Below, in pieces: positions 18,278 to 27,600 of a stretch of 64,000 nt of DNA. Below the pieces are notes generated by a model. The model ran no database searches. It was not told where the DNA came from and worked only from the letters and a program-made list of their open reading frames with translations. Position 1 is the stretch's first letter. The number at the start of each line of letters is the position of its first letter. The stretch comes from Phocaeicola faecalis (GTDB lineage Bacteria; Bacteroidota; Bacteroidia; Bacteroidales; Bacteroidaceae), in the NCBI RefSeq assembly GCF_021730445.1, contig NZ_JADNRM010000001.1, positions 697,004 through 761,003 of the forward strand. Reading direction: 5' to 3'. The position numbers were made by a program, and so were the translations under genes.

Positions 18278-19975
18278 TTAACATTCTAACAACATCTGGT
18301 TTACCGAACCTCCCGGAGGCGTCATCGGCAACACATTACCTTCCTCTATCACGCAGGCTTCCAAAAGGAACGGCCCGTCGGTAGTCAGCATTTCATGGAT
18401 GGCATCCTGCAACTCCTCCCGCTCCATCACACGTCGGGCAGGAATCTCGTAGGCTTCGGCTATTTTCATGTAATCCGGATTCAGCATCGGCGTAAACGAG
18501 TAACGGCGTCCGAAGAACATTGCCTGCCATTGACGAACATTGCCCAGATAATTATTGTTCAGAAGAATAATCTTCACCGGAGCCTTTTGTTCCATAACAG
18601 TTCCCAGTTCCTGAAGATTCATCTGCAATCCTCCGTCACCCATAAACACACACACGGTGCGGTCGGGGCGTCCGAAAGTGGCACCGATTGCGGCAGGCAG
18701 ACCGAAGCCCATGGTGCCCAGCCCGCCGGAAGTAACGATGCTACGGTTCTTGCTGTACTTAAAGTAGCGTGCCGCCATCATCTGGTTCTGTCCCACATCG
18801 GTCACCAGAATAGCTTCGTGATGTGAAGCCTCGCTCACGGCGCGGACCACCTCTCCCATATTCAGTGCGCCTTCGCGGGGATGAATCTCTTTTTCGATAA
18901 CCTGTTCATACTCCGTTTTTTCATATTCGGCAAAACTGTCAATCCATTCTGTATGCTTGTTTTCACCGATAAGTTGTGTCAGCATGGCAAGCGTCTGTTT
19001 GCAATTGCCCAACACAGGCACGTCCACCTTTACATTCTTATCTATTTCCGACGAATCGATATCCAGATGAATGATTTTCGCTTGTCGGGCGTATGTATCA
19101 AGCTTACCGGTCACACGGTCATCAAAACGCATTCCCACGGCTATCAACACGTCACACTCATTGGTTTTGACATTCGGCCCAAGATTACCGTGCATACCCA
19201 ACATACCTTTGTTGAGTCTGTGGTTTGTAGGAAGTGCCGACAGTCCCAGCAAGGTACACCCGCAAGGCATATCAGCTTTCTCAATGAAAGCACGAAGTTC
19301 ATCTTGCGCATTGCCGAGTTCCACTCCCTGGCCGACTAAAACCAATGGTTTACAAGCACCGTTTATCAATTCGGCAGCTTCCTGCAGACACTCCTTATCC
19401 GGATTGGGTTCAGGGTCATAGCTGCGGATAAAATCAAGTTTCATCGGTTCATAGTCCACCATCTCCACCTGAGCATTCTTGGCAAAATCTAGCACAACAG
19501 GACCGGGACGTCCACTTTTGGCAATATAAAAAGCGCGTGCCACTGCCCAAGCCACATCCTCTGCCCGACGAATCTGGTAGCTCCATTTGGAGATAGGCTG
19601 AGTGACACCCACCAAGTCGACCTCCTGAAACGCATCTGTTCCCAAGAACGATGCGCCCACCTGTCCGGCAATTACCACGATAGGCGTACTGTCAATCATG
19701 GCATCGGCAATGCCGGTGATGGTATTCGTCGCGCCGGGACCGCTGGTGACCAGACAGACTCCCACTTCACCCGACACGCGGGCAAAACCTTGTGCCGCAT
19801 GAGCAGCTCCCTGTTCGTGACGAACCAATATATGATTTAATGTATCTCGATGATGATATAAAGCATCAAAAGTAGGCATGATGGAGCCTCCCGGATATCC
19901 GAAAAGAGTCTTTACCCCCTGATGCTCCAAGGAACGCATCAAGGCCTCTGCTCCTGTTATTTGTTCTTTTGCCAT
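18278..19975 (-). CDS. ilvB: Acetolactate synthase catalytic (large) subunit
   Basis: 565 aa, normal length. It condenses two pyruvates (or pyruvate and 2-oxobutyrate) with thiamine diphosphate. The catalytic Glu is in RHEQGAAHAAQG (E54), the central FAD/Rossmann-like domain contains KIIHLDIDSSEIDKN, and the C-terminal ThDP-binding motif is GDGGLQMNLQELGT followed by LLNNNYLGN. It follows ilvD by 20 bases and is read under the attenuator upstream of ilvD. Confidence 0.95.
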   Translation of the reverse strand: MAKEQITGAEALMRSLEHQGVKTLFGYPGGSIMPTFDALYHHRDTLNHILVRHEQGAAHAAQGFARVSGEVGVCLVTSGPGATNTITGIADAMIDSTPIVVIAGQVGASFLGTDAFQEVDLVGVTQPISKWSYQIRRAEDVAWAVARAFYIAKSGRPGPVVLDFAKNAQVEMVDYEPMKLDFIRSYDPEPNPDKECLQEAAELINGACKPLVLVGQGVELGNAQDELRAFIEKADMPCGCTLLGLSALPTNHRLNKGMLGMHGNLGPNVKTNECDVLIAVGMRFDDRVTGKLDTYARQAKIIHLDIDSSEIDKNVKVDVPVLGNCKQTLAMLTQLIGENKHTEWIDSFAEYEKTEYEQVIEKEIHPREGALNMGEVVRAVSEASHHEAILVTDVGQNQMMAARYFKYSKNRSIVTSGGLGTMGFGLPAAIGATFGRPDRTVCVFMGDGGLQMNLQELGTVMEQKAPVKIILLNNNYLGNVRQWQAMFFGRRYSFTPMLNPDYMKIAEAYEIPARRVMEREELQDAIHEMLTTDGPFLLEACVIEEGNVLPMTPPGGSVNQMLLEC

Positions 19976-19995
19976 ATAATATCTATTTCTTTTTA

Positions 19996-21798
19996 TTAGT
20001 CAATGATTCTCACACCGCCCTTGTCTGCCGAACTCACCATGCTGGCATAGGCTTTCAGACTCTTCGGCACGTAGCGGTTGCGGGTCACCGGAGTCATGGG
20101 ACGTGCTGCAAGCTCTTCGTCACTCAGTTTCACATTGATACTGCGGTTCGGAATATCGATTTCGATGATATCTCCATCCACTATTTTCCCGATGTTTCCG
20201 CCTGCGGCAGCCTCAGGAGAAATATGTCCGATACTCAGTCCTGACGTACCGCCACTAAAGCGTCCGTCGGTTATCAAGGCACACTCCTTTCCGAGATGTT
20301 TTGATTTGATATAAGAAGTGGGATAAAGCATTTCCTGCATACCGGGGCCACCTTTCGGCCCTTCGTGGGTAATCACGACGACATCGCCACTCACCACCTT
20401 TCCGCCCAAGATGCCCTCGCAAGCAGCATCCTGTGAATCAAACACCTTGGCCGGTCCCGAAAATTTCCAAATACTTTCGTCCACTCCGGCTGTTTTTACC
20501 ACACAACCGTCTTGAGCGATATTCCCCTTCAGTACGGCCAACCCGCCGTCCTTGCTGTAGGCATGTTCCAAGTCGCGGATACAACCATTGGCACGGTCGG
20601 TGTCGAGTTCTTTGTACGTTGCATTCTGAGAACCCAACGTAATATTAAATTTATTGCCCGGGGCACTAGAGTAGATACGTTCAGCATCAGCATCCGGCTC
20701 GTCTACAGTCACACTGTATTTTCTGATAGCATCTGCCAGTGTCATACCATCCACACGGTTCACATCTGTTTTCAGCAGACCGCCCTTGGCCAACTCACCT
20801 AATATATTAAGGATACCTCCTGCACGATTTACATCCTGAATATGATATTTCTGTGTATTGGGAGCCACCTTGCAAAGACAAGGCACACGGCGTGACAACA
20901 TATCGATATCATCCATTGTAAAGTCCACCCCACCTTCATGAGCAATAGCCAACAGGTGAAGAACCGTATTGGTAGACCCTCCCATAGCTATATCCAACGT
21001 CATGGCATTGAGGAAAGCATCACGAGTGGCAATGCTGCGCGGCAACACACTGTCATCCCCTTCTTCATAATATTTATATGCATTTTTTACGATTAATGCG
21101 GCCGCATCTTTAAACAGCCGGGTACGGTTGGCATGAGTAGCCAGAATTGTTCCGTTCCCCGGCAGCCCCAGTCCGATAGCCTCATTCAGGCAATTCATAG
21201 AGTTGGCGGTAAACATTCCCGAGCAACAGCCGCAGCCGGGACAAGCATTATTCTCTATTTGAGCCACCTCTTCATCACTGACCGATGAATCTGCCGATTT
21301 AATCATCGCATCAATCAGGTCAAGATGCCGGTTGTTCCATTCTCCTGCTTCCATCGGTCCTCCCGATACAAACACAGTGGGAATGTTCAACCGCATGGCC
21401 GCCATAAGCATACCCGGAGTTATTTTGTCACAGTTACTGATGCATACCATCGCATCCGCTTTATGAGCATTGACCATATACTCCACACTATCGGCTATAA
21501 TATCACGACTTGGCAGTGAATAGAGCATTCCATCGTGGCCCATGGCAATACCGTCATCGATAGCAATGGTATTAAATTCAGCTGCAAAGCATCCCAACTT
21601 CTCTATTTCAGCCTTCACCTGCTGACCTATCCCATGCAAGTGTGTGTGTCCGGGGACAAATTGGGTAAACGAGTTTACTATTGCAATAATGGGTTTTCCC
21701 ATCATTTCTTTCTTCATGCCATTTGCCACCCAAAGGGCTCTGGCCCCTGCCATCCGGCGACCTTGTGTGCTATACGAGCTGCGTAACTGATTTTTCAT
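19996..21798 (-). CDS. ilvD: Dihydroxy-acid dehydratase
   Basis: 600 aa. Dehydrates dihydroxy acids to 2-oxo acids in the valine/isoleucine pathway. Iron-sulfur ligand Cys residues are present in [13 protein letters not shown] and [19 protein letters not shown], and [15 protein letters not shown] near the C-terminus is the substrate/metal loop. It is the first gene of the operon, and the attenuator terminator ends about 40 bases upstream of its ATG, so its transcription is under leader control. Confidence 0.95.
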   Translation of the reverse strand: MKNQLRSSYSTQGRRMAGARALWVANGMKKEMMGKPIIAIVNSFTQFVPGHTHLHGIGQQVKAEIEKLGCFAAEFNTIAIDDGIAMGHDGMLYSLPSRDIIADSVEYMVNAHKADAMVCISNCDKITPGMLMAAMRLNIPTVFVSGGPMEAGEWNNRHLDLIDAMIKSADSSVSDEEVAQIENNACPGCGCCSGMFTANSMNCLNEAIGLGLPGNGTILATHANRTRLFKDAAALIVKNAYKYYEEGDDSVLPRSIATRDAFLNAMTLDIAMGGSTNTVLHLLAIAHEGGVDFTMDDIDMLSRRVPCLCKVAPNTQKYHIQDVNRAGGILNILGELAKGGLLKTDVNRVDGMTLADAIRKYSVTVDEPDADAERIYSSAPGNKFNITLGSQNATYKELDTDRANGCIRDLEHAYSKDGGLAVLKGNIAQDGCVVKTAGVDESIWKFSGPAKVFDSQDAACEGILGGKVVSGDVVVITHEGPKGGPGMQEMLYPTSYIKSKHLGKECALITDGRFSGGTSGLSIGHISPEAAAGGNIGKIVDGDIIEIDIPNRSINVKLSDEELAARPMTPVTRNRYVPKSLKAYASMVSSADKGGVRIID

Positions 21799-21837
21799 TT
21801 TATTCTATTGTCTAAAACGTCCTAACTTTCTATTACT

Positions 21838-21869
21838 AAAAAAGCCTTTCTCATCCATGTGAGAAAGGC
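21838..21869 (-). terminator. ilv attenuator terminator hairpin
   Basis: On the RNA (minus strand) GCCTTTCTCA pairs perfectly with TGAGAAAGGC across a six-base loop and is followed by six U residues. It lies between the leader peptide and ilvD, where a premature terminator would control the operon. Confidence 0.9.
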
Positions 21870-21918
21870 CTTCAAATATATCTTTTATGTACAACTACAC
21901 ATACACAACCTTTCTCAC
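21859..21918 (-). promoter_or_regulatory. ilv antiterminator pairing
   Basis: The RNA segment GTGAGAAAGG at the end of the leader peptide (21918-21909) is a perfect 10-base complement of CCTTTCTCAC (21868-21859), the 5' arm of the terminator. If this pairing forms, the terminator cannot. The first segment overlaps the leader stop codon, so a ribosome that finishes the leader covers it and allows termination, while a ribosome stalled on the Val cluster leaves it free. Confidence 0.85.
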
Positions 21919-21989
21919 TCTCCCAGTGTGACCACCACGAAGCGAATAATATGCAGGACTGCCAGGTTATTTAGAGTAGTAACGTTCAT
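21915..21989 (-). CDS. ilv leader peptide (24 aa)
   Basis: A 24-codon reading frame from ATG 21989 to TGA 21915, too short for usual gene calls. It contains four Val, four Leu and two Ile, and ends FVVVTLGE, so three consecutive Val codons precede the stop. Ten of 24 residues are Val/Leu/Ile and three are Thr, matching the end products controlled by the operon. It lies within a promoter-to-ilvD leader of about 220 bases and its stop codon overlaps the antiterminator strand. The reading is by analogy with the classical enterobacterial ilv and leu attenuators. Confidence 0.85.
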   Translation of the reverse strand: MNVTTLNNLAVLHIIRFVVVTLGE

Positions 21990-22020
21990 ATATCTTTTTT
22001 CTTTGTTGCTTTAACGACTG

Positions 22021-22051
22021 CAAAGGTAAAGCGTTTTTCGTAACAAACAAA
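22021..22051 (-). promoter_or_regulatory. Promoter of the ilv operon
   Basis: On the minus strand TTTG (22051-22048) is separated by 19 bases from TACCTTTG (22028-22021), both matching the Bacteroides -33/-7 consensus (TTTG, TAnnTTTG). The predicted start of transcription is around 22014, about 25 bases before the leader ATG. Confidence 0.8.
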
Positions 22052-22250
22052 TAAAATGAAGATTTTTTTTCTTATAAATTATCATTCGTAACCAAACGAG
22101 CTTTAAAAAAATCATTTTATCACAAAGCGATGCATTTTCTTTCATCCCTGAAGGAGCACAAAGCTTCCGAACACAGACAAACAATCTATCATTCTGACAA
22201 AATAACGTAATACTTAGGCGGAATAATCTGTTGGGATATGAATTAATTTG

Positions 22251-22258
22251 TATCTTTG
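22251..22258 (+). promoter_or_regulatory. Predicted promoter of the SlyD-like gene
   Basis: TATCTTTG is a full -7 match 56 bases before the chosen ATG; the -33 region is a weak match. Together with the ilv promoter it makes a divergent intergenic region. Confidence 0.55.
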
Positions 22259-22313
22259 CACGCCGGGAAAACAATTCCCGCACGTAATTCAGTATATTTA
22301 TAATATAAAAAAC

Positions 22314-22895
22314 ATGGAAAATAAGTACATTACCGTAGCATACAAACTGTACGTTATGCAAGACGGTCAGAAAACATTAGTAGAAGAAGCAACCGCAGAG
22401 CACCCCTTCCAATTCATTTCAGGACTGGGAACCACGCTTGAACGCTTCGAAAGCGAAGTTGCCGCCCTGAACAAAGGCGATAAATTCGATTTCGTCATTC
22501 CAAGCGCAGAAGCTTACGGAGAATATATGCCTGAAGGTGTACGCACTGTATCTAAAGAAATGTTCACCATCGACGGTGTATTTGATGCAGAACGTATCTT
22601 CGAGGGAGCCGTTATCCCTTTGCAAGACAATGAAGGACATCACTTCTATGCCACTGTGGGCGAAGTAACCGCCGATACGGTAACTGTTGACCTGAACCAT
22701 CCCCATGCAGGCAAAGACCTGACTTTTGTGGGCGAAGTAACAGAATCACGTCCTGCCACCAACGAAGAAATTCAAGAGACGCTGAATATGATGAGCGGCG
22801 AAGGTTGCGGATGCGGTTGCGGTGACTGCGGAGACGGTTGCGGAGATGGTTGCGGCAGTCACGACGAAAGTTGCGGATGCGGACATTGCCACTAA
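22314..22895 (+). CDS. SlyD-like FKBP peptidylprolyl isomerase with Cys/Gly-rich metal-binding tail
   Basis: 193 aa from the ATG at 22314, which is preceded by the promoter above; a longer frame from 22248 would overlap it. Residues 1-150 have SlyD organisation: FKBP strands, the inserted IF chaperone domain (EAYGEYMPEGVRTVSKEMF to VIPLQDNEGHHFYATVGEV) and DLNHPHAGKDLTFVGEV, the conserved C-terminal strand. The last 32 residues (from about 162) are almost only Gly, Cys, Asp and His, with about ten Cys residues. In SlyD proteins such tails bind nickel and other metals and serve metal delivery. Probably cytoplasmic. A terminator follows. Confidence 0.88.
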   Translation: MENKYITVAYKLYVMQDGQKTLVEEATAEHPFQFISGLGTTLERFESEVAALNKGDKFDFVIPSAEAYGEYMPEGVRTVSKEMFTIDGVFDAERIFEGAVIPLQDNEGHHFYATVGEVTADTVTVDLNHPHAGKDLTFVGEVTESRPATNEEIQETLNMMSGEGCGCGCGDCGDGCGDGCGSHDESCGCGHCH

Positions 22896-22927
22896 TCGAC
22901 AAACTTATATCTTTAAATTGTTTCCAA

Positions 22928-23002
22928 GGCGTGAAGAATGCGAATGTCACGGAATAATTCTCTTATCCCGTGTTTCTCCGCAATATTCACGCCTGTTTTT
23001 TT
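22928..23002. terminator. Terminator between the SlyD-like gene and the convergent lipoprotein gene
   Basis: GGCGTGAAGAATGCG pairs imperfectly with CGCAATATTCACGCC across a loop of about 36 bases and is followed on the plus strand by a run of T (TGTTTTTTT). Plausible for the plus-strand gene. Confidence 0.65.
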
Positions 23003-23024
23003 ATTCATTTTCGGCAGACGGATT

Positions 23025-23465
23025 TTATTCTCCGGCAAAAACTTCAGTTCCCTTTTCAGTGATAGTCCACCGGCCGGCATCCTGCTTCACTACAAAATCC
23101 AGAGAGTCATTCTTCCAGACAGCTTCCGCTTTATCCAGCAACACGCCACCTTTCACGGTCGCAACAAATAATTCCGCACAGGTAGAATCTTCTGCAAAAA
23201 CCACATAAGCCGCCGTTGTGTTATTGTCGGCTGTGATACCGGGCACTTTTACGCCGGCCTCAAAAGGACGGATGCAGTCTTTCTTCAGTGCACTCCACAC
23301 ATAACCTGCCGAAGCGATACATCCGTGTTCGTCTTTATCGTCACCCGTTTTTTGTTCTGTCACCTTCGTTTCCTCTGTTTCCTGGTTTGTTTTAGCCCCC
23401 GGCTTACAAGCAGAAAAAGCCATTGCCATACCTACTACGGCAATCCATACATTCATTCTTTTCAT
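23025..23465 (-). CDS. Small lipoprotein of unknown function
   Basis: 146 aa from the ATG at 23465, giving a lipoprotein signal with Cys 20 (FSAC). A charged, Thr/Glu/Lys-rich linker (residues 24-47) leads to a compact domain with two Cys residues in HGCIASAGYVWSALKKDCIRPFE and then several beta strands (VKGGVLLDKAEAVWKNDSLDFVVK). I do not recognise a named family. It is separated from the next upstream gene by about 1.2 kb without genes. The promoter in the OFF-oriented invertible segment at 24.3 kb points toward it. Confidence 0.75.
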   Translation of the reverse strand: MKRMNVWIAVVGMAMAFSACKPGAKTNQETEETKVTEQKTGDDKDEHGCIASAGYVWSALKKDCIRPFEAGVKVPGITADNNTTAAYVVFAEDSTCAELFVATVKGGVLLDKAEAVWKNDSLDFVVKQDAGRWTITEKGTEVFAGE

Positions 23466-24266
23466 ATTTCTTATTTTATTATTACCGAAATGTCCTTCAG
23501 ACACACTGCTATAATGCTAAGTGTGAAAGATTACTGCGTTCCGAATACATTATATTAACGTTCTTTAAAAGAGGGATTTATTTATCAAAATGAAAACAGA
23601 CGGTTGAAAATCCCTGAAACGAGGCTGGAACAATAAAAATATATTCAACATATATATAATTCCATCCATTCTACTTCTCCCCCCCTTTTGAGTACTTTGA
23701 AAGCAGCATAATTTTCTATTCTTTTTCTACTCTGCAAACAAAATGAAGTATCGCTTTTAGAACTTGAACTCAGAACACAATAATAAGTTGCACCCGCTTA
23801 TGTCCCCATTCTCTCACTCCTTTTTCTTACGCACCTCAGTTATATCATTCATTCACAGCGCAACATCCGTTTATCGGCTTATAAACAGGTTGTTTGTGAA
23901 AGTGCCTCATATTCCGGCCTTTCCTTCCCGGACAAGCACCGTTAATGGGAAAACGACGCAAAAAAACATGCGTTTGATTTTGCAGAGAATCACATCAATT
24001 CCGGTTGACCATGAAGTACTCCGTCAGCATACAATGCTTCTGTTCCTTCTTTTACTGACGAAAGTAAGATGTCCGTTAACCACAGGGGTGACTAAGTTTA
24101 ACCACGACCGTGAGCAGACTTAACCACGACCGTGGTTAAGCAATCACGAAATGATTTATCTCTAAAAAGCTCCTTCCATTCAGAATTACGAAGATATATG
24201 GCATACTAATTTTCTACTGGGCCTACATCTTGATGAAGTTTGCAAGCCGAAAACAAGGACAAGCGG
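23466..24266. other. About 800 bases without a convincing gene
   Basis: AT-rich region between the small lipoprotein and the invertible segment. A 119-codon plus-strand frame (23764-24123) is low complexity and lacks family features, so it is not called. The only structured element is the dyad described separately at 24076-24140. No tRNA or obvious gene remnant was seen. Confidence 0.6.
24076..24140. repeat. TTAACCAC repeat cluster ending in a 10-bp perfect palindrome
   Basis: Three TTAACCAC words occur at 24076, 24098 and 24120; the second and third continue as GACCGTG. The last is part of a perfect inverted repeat, CTTAACCACG (24119-24128) and CGTGGTTAAG (24131-24140) with a two-base centre. 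This looks like a binding-site array for a dimeric regulator rather than a terminator, since no T-run follows. It sits 126 bases from the invertible segment. Confidence 0.5.
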
Positions 24267-24294
24267 ATAAGTTCCAACAGAACTATGTTTTTCA
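24267..24294 (+). repeat. Left 28-bp inverted repeat of the invertible segment (IR-L)
   Basis: Perfect inverted copy of 24581-24608 over 28 bases. Inside it is a short dyad, AGTTC (24270-24274), CAACA, GAACT (24280-24284), the arrangement expected of a recombinase crossover site with a five-base spacer. Confidence 0.9.
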
Positions 24295-24315
24295 ATAAAA
24301 TTTAGATTAACACCG

Positions 24316-24344
24316 CAAATATACAATATTTTTAAAATAACAAG
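24316..24344 (-). promoter_or_regulatory. Promoter inside the invertible segment (OFF orientation)
   Basis: On the minus strand TATATTTG (24323-24316) is a perfect -7 match. A CTTG (24344-24341) 17 bases upstream is an imperfect -33. Transcription would run left through IR-L. On the plus strand near IR-R the nearest candidate is TATTTTTC, which misses the final G, so no equally good promoter drives susC in this orientation. Confidence 0.65.
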
Positions 24345-24580
24345 CGAGAGGACGCGGTGATTTTTATAAAAAATATCATTTTTATAAAATATCACACAAT
24401 AAGCACAGGCAATAGAATGCTATTCAGTACATCTGAATAACCTTTTATACTCCAATCTTACTGCAATTTTAAGGTGAAGCACTATAAAATCGGGTAGAAT
24501 ATAAGAACCTTAACTGAACATTTCACCCCTCTTTTAAGTCATGCCAGGCTGTTAATCATACTATTTTTCCTCACCAATCC

Positions 24581-24608
24581 TGAAAAACATAGTTCTGTTG
24601 GAACTTAT
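24581..24608 (-). repeat. Right 28-bp inverted repeat of the invertible segment (IR-R)
   Basis: Exact reverse complement of IR-L, with the AGTTC/GAACT core at 24591-24605. It ends 49 bases before the chosen susC ATG; the 5' end of the longest open frame (24598) begins inside it, which is one reason the later start was chosen. Confidence 0.9.
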
Positions 24609-24657
24609 TCCATTCATGGATTCACATGTTTTTCACAAACAATTAAATAATAGTAAT

Positions 24658-27600
24658 ATGTTAAAACATCTCAAATCAGTCGGTATGTTACTATTCCTCT
24701 CAACTATCAGTGGAGGAGCAGTTTACGCATCATCCGGGGAAAGAGTGACGGGTATTGACGCTGTCCAGCAAAACGGCACATGCACCGGAGTTGTAAAAGA
24801 CGGAACAGGTGAAACCGTTATCGGTGCATCTGTGGTAGTAAAAGGAAGTACCAACGGTACCATCACAGGTATAGATGGAGACTTTACCTTGAACAACGTT
24901 CCCAAAGGAAGTACATTGGTGATTTCTTTTGTGGGATATGAAACGATGGAAGTAAAGTGGACAGGAACTCCCTTGAACATCATCTTGAAAGACGACACAC
25001 AAATGTTGGATGAAGTCGTTGTAGTAGGTTATGGTACGCAGAAAAAAGTAAATGTAACCGGTGCCGTGAGTATGGTCGACTCCAAAGTGCTGGAATCACG
25101 CCCCGTACAGAATGTGGCACAAGCCTTGCAAGGTCAGATTCCGGGATTGAATATGTCAGTGGGCAACAGCGGTGGTGCATTGGATGCTTCTCTTAATATC
25201 AACATCCGTGGTGCAGGTACCATCGGTGACGGCTCCAGTGGCAATCCCTTGATTTTGATTGACGGAATCGAAGGCGATATGAATACGGTAAACCCTAATG
25301 ATATTGCCAATGTGTCAGTACTGAAAGATGCCGCCTCTTCTTCTATTTACGGTGCACGTGCTGCATTCGGTGTTATTCTAATTACCACCAAGAACGGTAA
25401 TAGCGGAAAAACAAGAGTCAACTATTCAGGTAATCTCCGTTTTTCGGATGCTATCCAAAAACCTAATATGACCAACTCATTGGACTTTGCAACTTATTTC
25501 AATGAAGCTCAGCGCAATGCTTACGGTACTGTCATCTTCGATGAAGACGATATGAACCGCATCAAGACATACATGAGCGGCGGATACACCGACCCCACCA
25601 AACCGGAATATTACGGTACGGTAGCCGGTACCAACGGACGTTGGCAGAACTACGGAGGTGCATTTGCCAATACCAACTGGTTTGATGAATTCTATGACAG
25701 TTGGGTGCCTTCACAAGAACACAATTTAAGTATCAATGGCGGTAACGACAAAATCACCTATTTGCTAAGCGGTAGCTTCCTTGACCAAAAGGGTCTGTTA
25801 CGTCACGGTAGCGACAAGTTCCAGCGTTATACACTGAACGGAAAAATATCCGTGAAACTTGCCGATTGGATTACCATGAATTATAATAACAAATGGACAC
25901 GCGAGAACTATGACCGTCCGACTTACATGACAGGACTGTTCTTCCACAACATCGCACGCCGCTGGCCGACCTGTCCGGTAGTCGATCCCAACGGACACTG
26001 GTCTGCCGATATGGAAATCATACAAATGGAAGAAGGTGGAAAACAAACCAGTGAAAAGAACTGGATAACCAATCAGATTCAATTCGTATTCGAGCCCATC
26101 AAGGACTGGCACATCAACGTAGAAGGCAGCTTGCGCCAATACAATGAAAAATACCATTGGGCTGTATTGCCAATCTACGGTTACGATACCGACAATAACC
26201 CTTATGCACTGTCTTGGAACGGAGGTGCTGCCGGCTATTCGGAAGTACAAGACTACCGCGCCAGCGAAGACTACTTCTCAACCAATATTTTCAGTGATTA
26301 TTCCAAAACCATAGGCGACCACTACTTTAAAGTAATGGCAGGTTTCAATGCCGAGCTTTACAAGAAAGGCGGCCTGACCGGTTTCGGTACAGATCTTATC
26401 ACTTCCAGCGTGCCTGAACTGAACACCACACAGGACAATAAAAACGCTTACAACAGTGCATCCGAATTGGCTATCGCCGGTTTCTTCGGACGTGTCAACT
26501 ACAACTACAAAGAGCGCTATCTGTTGGAAGCCAACTTACGTTATGATGGTTCTTCACGCTTCATCGGCGACAAACGCTGGGGACTGTTCCCATCATTCTC
26601 AGTGGGATGGAACATTTCACGTGAAGAATTCTTCAAACCATTGTCAAACGTAATCGGCACCTTGAAACTGAGAGGTTCATGGGGACAATTGGGTAACAAT
26701 GAAACCGAAGCCTGGTATCCGTTCTTCCAAAGCATGCCTGTGGGAACAAACAACTCAGGCTGGTTGCTCAACGGAGTACGCCAAAACACAGCATCTCTTC
26801 CGGGCATCGTCAGCAGTGTATTGACTTGGGAAACCGTAGAATCATGGAACGTCGGTGTAGACTTCGGTCTTTTTGACAACCGACTGACCGGTTCATTCGA
26901 CTACTACCAACGCTATACTTACGATATGGTAGGTCCTGCTCCCACCCTTCCCGGTATTTTGGGTGCATCTGCCCCGAAGATAAACAATGCCGATATGAAA
27001 TCTTACGGTTGGGAAATGGAATTATCATGGAGAGACCGTATCGAAGACTTCAACTATGGAGTACGCTTCACTTTGGCCGACGGACAGCGTAAGGTACTGA
27101 AATATCCGAATGAAAGCGGTGATATCTACAGTTGGTACAACAACAAGCTGGACGGAACCATCTGGGGATACACCACAGTAGGTATCGCACAGACTCAAGA
27201 AGAAATGGATGCCCATTTAGCCAACAACAAACCCAACTGGGGTTCTAAATGGGGTGCCGGCGATATTATGTATGCCGACTTGAACGGAGACGGAGAAGTG
27301 ACTTCCGGTTCCAAAACCCTTAACGACCATGGCGACTTGAAAGTTATCGGTAACAGTTATGCACGCTACAACTTCGGTTTCACGGTAGACGGTTCATGGA
27401 AAGGACTGGATTTCTCCATCTTCTTGCAAGGAACCATGAAACGCGACTACTGGCTGGATGGCCCGTACTTCTGGGGAGCCAGCGGTGACGAATGGCAATC
27501 AGCCTGCTTCACCGAGCATCTGGACTATTGGACACCTGAACACACAAACGCATATTATCCGAAACCTTACTTCGGAAATATCAAAAAGAATCAGGAAGTT

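Larger units (their letters stand above)
24267..24608. promoter_or_regulatory. Putative invertible promoter segment upstream of susC
   Basis: A 342-bp segment flanked by perfect 28-bp inverted repeats with 286 bp between them, immediately upstream of the susC start. A Bacteroides-type promoter inside, near the left end, points left (away from susC). Inversion about the midpoint (near 24437) would move its -7 box to about 24552-24559, pointing right into susC, with a leader of roughly 90 bases. As drawn the switch is OFF for susCD. No recombinase gene is adjacent, so it would act in trans. Phase-variable promoters of this layout are well known in Bacteroides capsule and SusC/SusD loci. Confidence 0.8.

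Noticed and set aside
23764..24123. 119-codon plus-strand open frame between the small lipoprotein and susC
   Set aside because: Low-complexity Ser/Phe/Thr-rich product, no start signal, no family match, and it runs through the TTAACCAC dyad.
24581..24608. IR-R as part of a transposon end
   Set aside because: No transposase or target duplication; the pair encloses a promoter and fits an inversion site better.
24616..24657. Longer N-terminus for SusC from the ATG at 24616
   Set aside because: It places 14 residues before a good signal peptide; kept only as an alternative.
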